A program made the position numbers and the translations under genes. A stretch of 64,000 bases of DNA from Saccharina japonica. Lineage: Eukaryota > Sar > Phaeophyceae > Laminariales > Laminariaceae. Each line of letters begins with the position of its first letter. Positions within the stretch are counted from its first letter, which is position 1. Location of the stretch: NCBI GenBank assembly GCA_008828725.1, contig MEHQ01000078.1:211200-275199 (forward strand), in the 5' to 3' direction. This document shows positions 12,201 to 23,933 of the stretch, one piece after another. The notes under the pieces are model-generated. The model was not told where the DNA came from and did not search any database. It saw only the letters and a program-made list of their open reading frames with translations.

Positions 12201-15002
12201 ATATTAAGGCCAACAGAGGCCTTGACCTGACGCATATGTATGCTATTACTAGGAGACCGCGGCTTGGTCCCCTTGACTGACCGCCCCGTAGACTAAAACT
12301 AGTTTATTAAGGCTGACAGGGAGCTTGACGTGCCAAATATGCTGGGAGACCGCCCCATTGGTTGACTGCTTCGTACACTTAAACTAGTATATTAAGGCCA
12401 ACAGGGACCTTGACGTGACAAATATGCTACGTAGGAGACGGGATTTGACGCCTTGACTGACCGCTCCCTCCTCTAACACTAGTATATAAAGGCTCGCAGA
12501 AGCCTTGCGACGTGTCAAGTATGCCAGGAGACCACGGGTTGACTTCTTGACCACCCCCTACACTAAACCTAGTACGATATATATTAAGATGCTAGGAGAC
12601 CGCGGTTTGACCCCTTGACTGACCGCCCCCTACGCTAAAAATACCGTAGTACGTCAAGTTCTGCCCGCCGATCTACACTGAGACTACGTCGTCGTAGTCT
12701 GACTAACCGCTGACTTACACTAAAGCTAGTATGTTATCACTCGCGACCAAATAATACCAGGAACATATCCATCGTATGATATCATATTCACGTACGTACA
12801 CCCGAAAAAAAAAAACTGGTCTGTATCACTGGGGGTCGTCTCATGCACTACTTGGTACCAGGTATACCGGTATAAATCATGAGGATCGTCGTGTGTTTTC
12901 TGTTTTCCTTTTTTTCCCCCCTTTTGTTTTTGCTCTGTCTCACTGTATTTTCTATTTTCCTCTTTTTTTGCTCTGTCTCACTATATTTCTATGCCGTCTG
13001 CGCCAGGGGTAAGATGCGGAACGCGCTTCTTAAGCGGGCAATAGCGGACATCCCGATCATTTTGCGCATGCAGAACGAGGGTCCGGGCATCTACAACATG
13101 TACCAGCAGGCGATGATCGGAGAGAAGGAGTGGCACGCCTTCCAAGAGTGAGTGGGACGGACAACAGCAGTGTGGACAGGCATGCAGTAACGCCTGTCTT
13201 TTTGTGTGGAAACCCCGAACGACTTGACCCTCTGTTTTTTGTTTTTTGTGCAAGAGTGTCTTTGTTGTATGTATGGTATGGCACTCGCATTTTGATAGTG
13301 CGTTCAAGAAGTGAGTGGATACACAAAAAATGTCAGAATTTGGAAACCACCTAAAAACCTGAACACCCCGTATAGCACGCGGGATCGATGTATCACACCA
13401 AGCTTGCAAAGATAAGTTTTCAGGATTTTTTCGATCTATGATAACAGCTTAGATTTTTTATGTTGTTGCGAATATGTCAATACTGACAGCAACGTCTCTC
13501 CTATTTGTGGAAACCCCCGACTTGATATTTGCTGCAGTCGTTTTCCGATTCTTTACTCGAAACAGTTTCGGAGAGTGAGTGGATAGTAGATATAGGCATA
13601 CAGTACCGCCTGTCTTCTGTGTGGAAACCCTGACTTAACTTTTTTTTTCTCCTGCAGAAATGATCCTATTCGACTCTGATTCCAAAATGGGTACACAGAA
13701 ATACTCTCGGACAATGTATCAGTCTTGCACATGTCGGAGTCTTTTTTTGTCCATTGTTTAGTAAACCTGTGTGAGTTGGATGACTAAAAGTCGCCAGCGG
13801 GGTTTAAGTTGGCTAGGTATTATAGTTTGTTGGTTGCAGCAGTGCCGACTATCCGACGTTTTGGGTTTCCTTTTTTATGGAAGGCTTGTTTGCTACGAAG
13901 GCTTCGCCAGCCAACTATTAACTCCCAGCCAACTTATTTACTATACCGGGAAGTCCAATCTATATATTCAACTCACTGCCCCCTATTATTTACCGTATTT
14001 ATTTCTTCTCAGGGCGGAAACGATGATTTCAGAGGAGATCGAGTCGGTGCAGACGGAAGCCGACGACATCGAGCCAGGATGGAGTCAGTCCATTTGGCCT
14101 CTGGCCATGCAGCTCAGGTGAACAAAAAGGAGTGACGCTTCGGCTCTCTCGCAGTAAAAACCACCCCGTCGTTTTTTTTTTTGTGTGTCAAGCCCTTTCC
14201 GCCAGCAGTGTACCTGGTACAGTACAGCTAGTACTGTACGCGTGAGCTTTTTTATTTTGTCAAGATCGTTCCGCCACGTACGAGTGTAGATAGCACAGTA
14301 CTCGTCGTTTCTTCGTAACAAAACAGTGCTCATACCGTTGTACCACGATGTCCGAAAATATAAGGGTCGTTCGTACAGTAGTACATACAATATAAAATAT
14401 TATCGGTTCTTATATTTTGGGAAAGTGGTAATTCTTACGAACTGAGATTTTCGTATTTTATTAGATTTTTTGTACCGGGTAAAATCCATGTTTTTTTTTC
14501 TTAGTCGCTTCCTTGCGGTTGTTCGTCAAAACAGTGCAATCATATCACCACACCGTCGGAATCTTTTTCGACATTTTTGACATTTTGTTTTCGTTATGTG
14601 GTTTTCTTGCGGTTCTCCTCTGAACGGCGCCTTGATAAGCCGTCGGAAACATTTTTTTATTTCCTGAATTCCTATAACGATTTCTCTTTTTTTTTGTCTT
14701 CTTCTGTTCTGTTTTTATTTTATTTTTTGTTCGCGGTTGTTTTTTTGTTTCTCGACAGAACGGTGCTCATGCAGCGAAGGGAGCAGGCCGAGGCGCTGGC
14801 GGAAAAGAAGGCCGAGGCCGAACAGGGGAAGGGAAAGCCGGCGATCGCAGCAGCGGCGGGGTCGTCGAAAGCGCCGGTAGCAGCAGCACCAGCGGCGACA
14901 ACATCAGCGGCGGCCGGCAAAACTAAGACGAAGGTGGAAGAAGTGGAGGACGAGGAGGATGAAGACGAGGACGAGAGCGTCCCGGGAGGCGACGTCGACT
15001 AG
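9073..15002 (+). CDS. SEC66: Sec66/Sec71-like subunit of the ER Sec62/63 translocon
   Basis: Six exons, 9073-9199, 11106-11205, 11667-11786, 13007-13147, 14013-14117 and 14759-15002, give 278 codons with every phase matching. The ATG at 9073 opens an acidic N terminus. Residues 54-74 form a single membrane segment (MVMGVLVCVALMAYAIF). The cytosolic part at about 115-200 matches my memory of the Sec66 family: LLKRAIADIPIILRMQNEGP, then GEKEWHAFQEAE, EIESVQTEADDIEPGW and a WPLAMQLR end. In yeast, Sec66 (Sec71) is a single-pass protein that holds Sec72 in the Sec62/Sec63 complex for post-translational import. Residues about 201-278 are a charged, Ala-rich and finally Asp/Glu tail, which makes it longer than the yeast protein (206 aa). 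All donors are GTGAG or GTGAA. The family call is good; the function in this organism is inferred. Confidence 0.85.
9232..9290. repeat. (CTA)n microsatellite in SEC66 intron 1
   Basis: About nineteen uninterrupted ACT/CTA triplets shortly after the donor at 9200. Confidence 0.95.
9565..9735. repeat. Minisatellite, unit about 25 bases
   Basis: Seven units of ACATGGTCTTAGTTCGACG with a variable GCGTAAG spacer, inside SEC66 intron 1. The array leads directly into a copy of the SINE-body repeat at 9730-9900. Confidence 0.8.
10188..10550. mobile_element. MITE family 3 copy with nested TTAA element
   Basis: Family-3 blocks surround a piggyBac-type insert at 10383-10471 (TTAAGCCATTCAGAACTG … CCAGTTCTTAAGGGGTTAA). 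It lies in SEC66 intron 1. Confidence 0.55.
11332..11625. repeat. GTT/GGT-rich simple repeat in SEC66 intron 2
   Basis: Nearly the whole intron is degenerate TTG/GTG/GAT triplets, which gives spurious open frames of Leu/Val or Thr/Asn on the two strands. Confidence 0.9.
11790..12760. repeat. Tandem satellite S1 in SEC66 intron 3
   Basis: About ten degenerate units of 70-110 bases share TTGACTGACCGCCCC, TACACTAAAACTAGTATATT and GGAGACCGCGG. The reverse complement of this unit forms the array at 17690-18130. A family-3 MITE copy (11912-12172) interrupts the array. Confidence 0.75.
11912..12172. mobile_element. MITE family 3 copy with empty TTAA-type site
   Basis: Has GTAGAGGTGCACC at the left and CCCTTATCGTAGCACGC at the right. 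The interior reads GGGTTATAAGGAGG, where three other copies carry a 90-base insert. Confidence 0.5.
13148..14012 (+). other. SEC66 intron 4 with repeated donor-like units
   Basis: The true donor GAGTGAGTGGGA is at 13147/13148. Two further AGTGAGTGGATA sites (around 13309 and 13570) lie before similar downstream text (GGCATGCAGTA / GGCATACAGTA; GCCTGTCTT; GTGTGGAAACCC), consistent with old tandem duplications of the exon-intron junction. Confidence 0.55.
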
Positions 15003-15029
15003 GCGGCATAATAACTGGTCGGCTGAAAT

Positions 15030-15051
15030 CCCCCCCCCCCCCCCCCCCCCC
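15030..15051. repeat. Poly-C tract after SEC66 stop
   Basis: A C homopolymer of about twenty bases roughly 30 bases downstream of the TAG stop. Confidence 0.9.
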
Positions 15052-15165
15052 AGTTTTGACATTGGACATATTTTGTTTTGTTGTTTTTTGCTTTCCGGGG
15101 GTGGGGTTCGGGGTGGAGAACGAGGTTGGGATTTGGGAGGGGGGAAGGGGAATCGGGATGGGTCT

Positions 15166-15244
<79 letters not shown>
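15166..15244. repeat. Poly-G tract of about 79 bases
   Basis: An uninterrupted G run, within 170 bases of the SEC66 stop codon. The length in the assembly is probably approximate. Confidence 0.9.
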
Positions 15245-15249
<5 letters not shown>

Positions 15250-16490
15250 TGCAAAGTTGCGCACCTCGGACAGATCATCTACAGATATATCATTTACTGA
15301 TAGATAATCTAGATCCTAACCTGCCATTACGAGATGTTGTGCAGGACCTGCGCAGTACAGATTCAACCCAAGAGACATGCCCAAGGCCATGCAGAGTATG
15401 CTGTTCCCACGCGGCAACATGAGCTAGATGCTACAGATCATACAGATCAGGAATGTATCTGCTCTGAAAGATCTAGATCATCAAGGAGGATTTGATGATC
15501 TGTCTGAGGTGTGGAGGCGGGAAGGAGAAGGGGGGAGGGGTTTGAGGCAAACGTTTTTCCTGTGGAGGGAGGGGGAAAATGTAACCGTTTTCTTAGGCAC
15601 GCGAAAGTTGCGGTTCACGCGATATCGGAAACCCCCTTTTACCTGGTACCGATTATTGGAAAACCTTCATGGTTTTGGGAAGCCCTTCCTGACTACAAGT
15701 ATTGAAAATTCTTCATAATTTTGGAAACCCTTCCTGATTGCGGGATAACCTTTTTGAATTCCGGAATCCCTTAATGACTTTCGGATACCTTTCCTGATTT
15801 TTGGAAACTGCTCGATTCAGGAAAACACTTCCATGATTATGGGAAAACCCTTCCTACTTTTTGGAAACCCTCCGTGTGGTGCTGCACCGTTGTTTGTTGT
15901 TGGTGGTGGGGTGGTTGGTTGTGGTGGTTCTGGAGTCATTCGTTGTTGGTTGATTATCCGGCCCGATGGGTTCAGGAATAATGGTTGGCCTTTGGAGATA
16001 AACGTGGCTTGGAGTGTTGGTCGTTTGTTCCGTCAAGATTATTAATATTGTACCCCTTCCCAACTGCACGTCTTGTTTTTGGGGGCATAACAGGTACGCA
16101 ACTACTTGGAATTATCCCCTTCGCTGTGGAGAAAATTGTCTCTGAAATACACCCCAGGGAGGTTACATATTATCTTGCATTTTACACGGCAGGTAGTCGT
16201 TTTACGGCCTAAATCCTCTACAGTTTTCTCGAATCACCCTCTGCTCGCGCGGCCGACAATCTCAACGGGCGTAATAATCCTTCCACGGGCGAAACCCTAA
16301 CTGCCGCCATAAAAAATCCTGTCGGAAGCCGAAACCGCCGAAAAACAAATCAACGGATATATCATCGTTTTTACGGCCAAAACTCCTCCATTATCGACCA
16401 TGAATCATGCTTGAGCGCCCAAAAATATCGACTTGCATCATCCTTCTTATCCTTCTTACAAGACGAAACGACGCATACTACCTTAAGGAA

Positions 16491-16786
16491 AAGGTGCAAC
16501 GACGCATGCTACGATAGAGGTGCACCATGATTTTTCTGAGCTCTCCACTTGAGGAGCTTTATTTCTCACCGAAAAAATAATTTTGGACGAACGTTAAATA
16601 ATTTTGGACGAACGTTAAAGTGCTACCCGATGACCGAAATCGTGACCGAATTATAATCGGAAACAATATTGCAACACCAAGACTGAAAGTGAAAGTCCGA
16701 CAATTTTGGGCTAGGGAGCCCGACCGTTCAGAAACAATTTCAGCCAAAAAAAGGTATACCTATACCTCTATCCTAGCAAGCGTCGC
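16491..16786. mobile_element. MITE family 3 copy
   Basis: CATGCTACGATAGAGGTGCACCATG-type left end and GGTATACCTCTATC right end, with the usual interior blocks and no TTAA insert. It is followed at once by another copy. Confidence 0.55.
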
Positions 16787-17110
16787 ACCATTATTTAGTT
16801 TCTGAGGGTGATGGTCGCTTGAGGAGCACTACACAAAACCTCACCCAAAAACTGATTTTGGAGGGGGAAAAAAAGTGCCCGTACCCGATAAAGGATAGTA
16901 GTCCCCTATTACAACGAAAACTTTTGCAAACACAAAAAAAACGATTTTCGGACGATTTTGGGTTATAACCCTTAAAGGACTGGAGTCCCGTTTTGGGGAC
17001 AAATTACTTACAATTAGAGTGGTTTGTCCCCAAAAAGGGACTGCAGTCCTAAAAGGGTTAAGGAGCCCCCCCGTCACGCGGAAAACGTTTCAGCCAAAAA
17101 AAAAAAAGTT
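16787..17110. mobile_element. MITE family 3 copy with a different nested TTAA element
   Basis: Family-3 interior blocks surround an insert at 16963-17061 whose core reads GGACTGGAGTCCCGTTTTGG and ends GGGACTGCAGTCCTAAAAGG. This is a distinct subfamily from the inserts at 1726 and 10383 but sits at the same internal position. Confidence 0.55.
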
Positions 17111-17387
17111 AGGTAGCATGCGTCCGAAATCCTACCGTGTCACACCGGGGTGATAAAATAACACCGCCCCCCTGAGACGAATTTCGGGCCCGATTTTCTC
17201 CAACGCATGCCTTAGAGGGGCACACAATACGAAAACGAACGATGGCTTTTGAAAGGATCCTCGCGTCGAGATCTTTCCATAATAGACGTTTCGACCGGCG
17301 GTTACGCTTTCCCCGTTGGACGAGAGAAAAACAGCTTAAGGCAACCACTCGAGTCCGAGGGGTCGTGTTGTCTTATCACCCAATGAC

Positions 17388-17645
17388 GCATGCTACGATA
17401 GAGGTGCACCATGTTTTTTCTGAGCTCCTCACTTAAGGAGCGTCATACCTCACCGAACAAATGACATTTGAGGAAAACAAAAGTGCTACGCGTACCGGAT
17501 GCGAAATCTCATGACCGAAGTATACTCTGAAACATTATTCGTCACAAAAATGACAAAAATGAAAGTCCGACGAATCTGGGTTAAGGAGCCCGATCGTTCA
17601 GAAAACGATTCATCCAAAAAGTGCTACCTCTACCGTAGCACGCGT
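17388..17645. mobile_element. MITE family 3 copy, empty site
   Basis: Complete copy with TGCTACGATAGAGGTGCACC on the left and TACCTCTACCGTAGCACGCG on the right. The interior GGGTTAAGGAGCCCG represents the unoccupied TTAA. Confidence 0.6.
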
Positions 17646-17689
17646 CCAATGCGATATCTGATTACCCAGTGTGATAGGGTATACGGTCA

Positions 17690-18130
17690 TGAGACCGGTA
17701 TTTTTAGACGCGTCAAGCCCTCGTTTGACCCCAACATACTAGTTATAGTGTAGGGGGCGGTCAATAGACAGCTTTTTAGACGCGTCAAGCCCTCGTTTGA
17801 CCCCAACATACTTGTTTTACTGTAGGGGGCGGTCAAAAGACCGGTCTTTTGGGCGCATCAAGCCCTCGTTTGACCCAACACACCAGTTTTAGTGTAGAGG
17901 GCGGTCACTAGACGAAGCTTTTTAGACGCGTCAAGGCCTAGTTTGATGTGAACACACTACTTTTAGTGTAGGGGGCGGTCAATAGACAGGTTTTTAGACG
18001 CATCAATGCCTCGTTTGACCCCAACATACTAGTTTCAGTGTAGGGGGCGGTCAATAGACCGGTCTTTTGGGCGCGTCAAGGCCTCTTTTGACCTTAATAT
18101 ACTAGGTTTAGTGTAGGGGGCGGTCAGTCA
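17690..18130. repeat. Tandem satellite S1, inverted array
   Basis: Six units of about 72-76 bases with GTAGGGGGCGGTCAATAGAC, GACGCGTCAAG and CCTCGTTTGACCCCAACATA. It is the reverse-complement relative of the array at 11790-12760. Confidence 0.85.
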
Positions 18131-18142
18131 CGGAGGTCTAGG

Positions 18143-18225
18143 CCGGTCGCCCCGGTAGAGTAGTGGTCAGCTTCAAATACTACTATCATTGGTACCCGAG
18201 TTCAAATCCCACCGTGGTCAGAGAT
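18143..18225 (+). ncRNA. tRNA-like sequence, probable head of a SINE
   Basis: GTAGAGTAGTGGTCAGC resembles an A box and GAGTTCAAATCCC resembles a B box, spaced as in tRNA genes, but the two ends do not pair into an acceptor stem. Immediately downstream is a copy of the dispersed repeat also found at 1885 and 9730, so this looks like a tRNA-derived SINE rather than a working tRNA. Confidence 0.4.
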
Positions 18226-19874
18226 TTGACTTTATTTGAAAAAATAAAAAGGAGCCAATTGCTGAGAGCGCCTTCGTGGCGTGGGTAGACGGAATCCGAC
18301 GCAAGTCGACGAGGGAAGAAAGTGCTGGAATCTTCTCGCGATAAAAATGCAAGGCAAGAACCGTAGTGGGGGAGGAGGGAGAAAAGCCTACTTTGTGAAC
18401 CCGGATCTGAGTTACGACTAGGAAGGAGAGAGAAAGGAAGGGTGAAGATTAAAAATGGGATTGACAAAAATAAATAAATAAAAAATGCACGGTCTTCAAA
18501 CAATAGCGTAGTAAGTGGACATGAATCATTTTTTCTTGCAGAGCCGAAACGGCTGTAAATCTCAACGGTCGTTATTCGTCCATGGCCGAACATCCCCAAC
18601 GGTCATCAATCTGATTTTAGCGCACCCGAAAATATTAACGGCCACCATCCGTTCACAGCCGAACTCCCCAACGAGAACTCCCCAACGATCACCAATCACT
18701 CTAGCGTGCCCGAATTTTTGTTTAGTCGATCGTTATCCGTCCACGACCGGAATATTCAACGATCATCACTCATACTTCCGCGGTCGAATAACTCAACGGT
18801 CAGCATCCTCCCACGGTCAAGATTTCAACGGCTATGTAACACCCTTTTACGGCCGAAAACCTCAACGGGAATAATAATCGTTTCTCGGCCCCGAAAATCT
18901 CAGCAGACAACACACACCCTTCCGGAGGCGAAACAATCAACGGTCAAAGTATCGACCCTGACAGAAGAAGAGCACTCACCCACAGCACACCGACGGTTGC
19001 AAAAACAAATATACCAAAAATACCAAAACCAACCACACCCCGAACGATCAAACAAGATCCTCAGATGCGTGCTTGGTAGTTAGGGCTTGCCTTCGTATTG
19101 GTAGCATCTCAGTTTTCTAGGGCTCTCCTCTCGTGAGGATATCTATACCTCACGAAAACAAGAACGAAAAAAAAAGCAAAAAAGTGCGAAAAACCCGATG
19201 AAACCATCCCAAAGCCTAGGTGACTATGTATCACGAAACATAGAGTAAAGTACTCGTATTATACGTAATGGCATTCCACTGATATTATTGGGTGAAGGAG
19301 CATACAAATAACAGTCTCTCTATTTTTTGTTTGGCCTCAAAATGCAACCTCTCTCGCAGCACACGCCTCCTCAGCTGTCGCGGGACCACCAGCCAATTGG
19401 CACACGCATTATTAGCCTTCCAGTCACGGACAAAAGTGTTGCCTGGGATGTCACAAGGACCACCCGTATATAGCGAGGTTCGTACCGTATTATCAAGGCG
19501 GCTTGTCCCGCCCGCCTCCATGCGCGGTGCGGCAGAAGCGACGAGAGAGCCTGGCGAAGGAAAACAAAACAAAAACTCTGAAAAATTATGACACCGTTCT
19601 TGTCTATACCCGAAAATTACCACGGGACCACGGGGTAATCCCGACTCGAGCACGAACGCGCGGGACAGAATCCCGTTGGAAAAATCCCGTGGAAGGCGCT
19701 GGAACGTTCCCACCACACATTCGCCTCCTGATTGCATCGCATTTTCACCCTAGGCTCCCACTATTCGCTGTCATCATAAATGGATACCAGTGTTACCGAC
19801 TGTAGTACTGTATATCGAACTATTGATAATTTTAATAATGCGTTGTAGCGCATGGGGGGGGGTGGGGTGTGGTA

Positions 19875-22800
19875 TCAAGAATTCCCCTCTGTAGGCCTGA
19901 GCATGGTGTCGAAGTCGATGTAGGGCTCGTAGTGGGAGACGGCTAGTCGGACTCGGACCTCGTCCTCTTTGTGGAGCTTGGGCGTGTAACTGCCAAACGA
20001 ACGGTTTCGGAAACGAACAGCTCGAACGCGTCAGCAACCAAGGGACAAGAACCATGACCAATCAATGTAACAACTCGAAAGGTTAGACCGCATGTAACTG
20101 CCGAACGGTTTTATGCAGAAAATTTGGTTGGGCCGGGAACAATAAATGGCCGCACTTGAAAGTACTCGGCCCTGCACCCTTGACCGATGCACGTTTTCTC
20201 CTGACAGGTTTGCTATAATGGTGGCAGGCCTAGAAAAAAACGGAGATTTTTCCGCCGGACGGCACTGATCTCCGGCCTTGCTTCGTCGACTAAAAGGGCG
20301 GCCGTGGCAAAAAATAGCACAAGCTTTAAGCAGCCATGCCAATTCAAATTGGTTCAGGCGGCCGTGAAAATTGGTTTAAGTTTTAGGCGGCCGTGCTAAG
20401 TCAAATTGGTTTAGACGGCGGGGCTAAGTCAAATTGGTTTAGGCGGCCGTGCTAAGTCAAATTGGTTTAGGCAGCGGTGAAAATTAGCACAATGTTCAGG
20501 TGGAGGAGAAAAAATGGCAGATTTTTTGGGCGGCCGTGTAAATTAGCACACATTTTAGACGGCCGTGCAAAATTAACATTATTATCGGCGGCCGTGAAAA
20601 AAACAAAAAACACCAGCTTAAGGCGGCCGTGGAAAAATACAGCAAAAAAAATAGGCGGTCGTGCAAATTCAAATTATTTTAGGTGGCCGTGAAAAAAAAT
20701 AGCACCAGCTTAAGGCGGTCGTGGAAAAATACAGCAAAATAAAATTATGCGGTCGGGAAAATTCAAATTGTTTCAGGTGGCCGTGAAAAACCACTAGCAG
20801 CACAAGTTTTAGGCGGCCGTGCTACATAAATACGTAATTAATTTGCTTTTTTAGGCGGCCGTGATTTATTACCGGTAACAAACTAAATACAAAATTACCG
20901 TACCTTCGTATCCGATCCATGGTGTCGAAAGTAGACGCGTTGCTAACGATAACCGGGATGTCGTGCATCTTCAAAAGATTTTCCACGTACTTCATCGGCC
21001 GAAGGTCCTGTCCCGTCAGCACCAAAGCTCCCCCGAACTCCCCCTCGCGCTATCAAGCCGGAACCACGACGGGTTTACAGGGGAGGCGCGCGGGGGGGGG
21101 GGGGGTGTACTCATTATCATGCATGGCCGTAGTCGTATCGTATGACCATAGACCCTCGCATCCCTACAATGCCGGGACGGAGCGCGTTGGGCTTTCACCA
21201 ACCAGGCAGACATTGCTAGCACCAAGCGCGAAGCGAAAACGTGAGATATTCGGCGAGTCGCATAAAGGGCGAGAGCTGCTTCCTGCTACGTAAGCACCGC
21301 TTGTGAGGTGGACCTTTTTGCATACGGATGACAGCTTCGAATTCATGGATTAGGTTTTGGTGTGGCCACTTCGTTCACAACAATTTACACAACACATCAC
21401 AGCTACTGCAGTAGCTCAAAGTACGTAGCTCTTTTCGGCTGGGAGCCTTGCCACGATAGGGTTTGCCTTGTAAGGTTAGCGCCTAATTCTTCTGAGGCTG
21501 CTCACTTCATTGTAGTATAGGAGCCCCAACAACGATTATGAGTCAACTAAAAGCTAAGTCTGATACACACATACTCGCATGGGTTATAGGTATACTTATA
21601 CTATTACTATTAATATTACGGGGGACTATGGTTAACGATATTTCGAGGGTTTACACCACGTCGGGGAGGCGGCAAGGGGAGGGGGGTGCTGAAACTGTCA
21701 TTTTCTTTACACCACTTTTTTCCCTACGTCCCAAAGTGTATTAACTCCTTATATAGGGACCACAACCCCGCATTATGGACAATGTGCTTGGAATTAGATG
21801 CAGGTGTATGTTTCTGTGCAGTGCAGTACTAAGATGGTATTAACACGGGGAACCATAGTAAATAGGACCAAATATTGTTAGTAAAAATAGGGAAATATAT
21901 AGATTTTTGTGTTATCCGTAGGTCCTATTTACTAGTGTTTACTATGCCCCCCCGTAATTGAGCATATAGGTATACCTGGCATCTGTTATTTTCACGAAGG
22001 TTAGACCACTGAACTAAGTCAGTCAGCGGCTTGTGGGGGAGGGGAGACCATATAAAGGATAAAAACCAAGGTGCTGATCAGGGGCTTGATCAACCCCCCG
22101 GAGGATGTTATCGGCGGGAAGCCGTACCTAGCACCGGAAAGGTACTTCTTTTGTTCGTTATTAGAAGGTTGAACCACTGAGATACCGGCACTCAGTCAGC
22201 CCTCAACGGTAGGAATGCCCTTACAGCTCGTACAGGTCATGATCTACAGTAGATCATCTACATATATCTCATGATCTAGATCATCTACAGATATATCATG
22301 ATCTAGATCATCTACAGACATATCATGATCTAGATCATCTACAGATAGATAATATTCTAGATCATCTACACATAGATCATCTACAGATAGATCATGATCT
22401 AGATCATCTAGCTCATCGCCTCTGCCGTTGTGAGAGAGGGTGTGCATGGTCTGATCTATCTACATAGTACACATCCAACCCGGGAAACATGCGCTAGATC
22501 ATGCACAGTAGATTATACGGCTCCCACCCCGCAACATGACCTAGACCATACAAAACCAGGGGTATATCTGCCCAAAATGATCTAGTTCATTAAGGGGGAA
22601 CGATATATCTGATCTGTAGATGGTCTGTATGATCTGTAAGATGTTTGGAATGCTTACCTCCTTGACCTTCTTAGCGTGCGCCAAGAAACCAAGTACGATG
22701 TCGTTCCTCGTGCAGTGGGTCACCACCAAAGGATTCGACGGCGCGCACTCGAGCTTCTCCAGGAACACGCGCAGGCCTGCCAACAACCAAATAAGGCGTG

Positions 22801-23902
22801 TGAACATAGGGAAATACATGGGGTTTTGGGTCTCTCGTGGGTTCTGATTACTGTTCTTACCACATATGCCCACCCCAGAATAATCAACCGCCTCAAAACC
22901 GACCTTTCGCCGTGATTGGAAAAACAAACCGATCTCTCGCTGTGAGTGGACGATCGCACCGACCAAAAACTCGGCACCAACACCGACCAAAAACTCGGCA
23001 CCAACACTGACGCTCAGTACCACTTCCAACACAAACCAACACCACACACAAGAAGCAGCAACATCGGCGACAACACTCAATACCACCATCACCACCACCA
23101 ACCACAACGACAACGACATCGACAACAACACTTAATACCACTCCCAACACCAACACCACCACCACTAACACCAACACCACATCGTCCACCATCACACCAG
23201 CATCAAACAACACCAGCACCAACACTGCCAACAGCAGCACGGACACCAACACTCGATGCCACCCCCAACACAAACACCACCACCAACGCCACCACCACCA
23301 CCACCGCGAAGCACTCGACTCACCCGTAGCAGCCATGAGCGTGTGCTTGATGCTATAGTGCGGGTGTCGTCGGTGCCCGAAGCCCGCCAAGAGTTTCGTC
23401 TTGAATATCTTCTCGAGGTCGATCAACGCAGGCCGCGCCAGGTAGGGTTCGTCAGGCACCACTGCTAGCAGCGGCACGTCCCAACTGCATCCAACGGGCA
23501 ACATGACACGAGGTACGACGAAGAGATACGCCAGGAAAAATGGATGTAAGACAATGTAAGGTAAGGCAGCACAACACAAAGCAAGGCAAGGCAAGACAAC
23601 GCAAGGCAATGCAAGATAAAACAAGACAAGACAAGACAGGACGAGACAGGACAAGACAAGACAAGACAAGACAAGACAAGACAAGACAAGACAAGACAAG
23701 ACAAGACAAGACCAGACCAGACAAGCCAGGAAAGGCATGCCGATAATCTCCAAGTACCCCCAGACCGGAACACAGCCATCTCGTACGCCGGGTACAACGT
23801 ACAAGCAACACAACAGTTTTCTATCCGCCCGTCTCATGTATACCTCTTGAGAAGCTTCCCGAAGTACTCTTTCACCATATCCAGCTTTCCAGGCACCACC
23901 TG

Positions 23903-23933
<31 letters not shown>

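Larger units (their letters stand above)
15003..19874. other. Gene-free interval between convergent SEC66 and the BioD-like gene
   Basis: SEC66 (plus) and the BioD-like gene (minus) converge on this segment. It holds homopolymers, a GATC-type repeat (15300-15510), CCTTCCTGATTTTTGGAAACC-like degenerate repeats (15640-15870), MITEs, satellite S1, a tRNA-like unit and CGGCCGAAA / CAACGG degenerate repeats (16200-16400 and 18530-18960). Open frames here, including a 150-codon minus frame at 19285-19737, look non-coding. Confidence 0.55.

Noticed and set aside
14904..15307. Poly-Pro and poly-Gly open frames on both strands
   Set aside because: Produced by the G and C homopolymers next to the SEC66 stop.
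19285..19737. 150-codon minus frame downstream of the BioD-like stop
   Set aside because: No recognisable motif, no paired splice signals and patchy composition; more likely 3' flanking sequence.
20330..20870. CRISPR-like array
   Set aside because: The repeat core is only about ten bases with irregular spacing and mutated units, and the host is a eukaryote; it is a degenerate minisatellite.
22893..23837. 314-codon minus-strand open frame
   Set aside because: Most of it translates the (ACAAG)n array and ACC-rich repeats; only 23484-23324, in one part of it, is a real exon.
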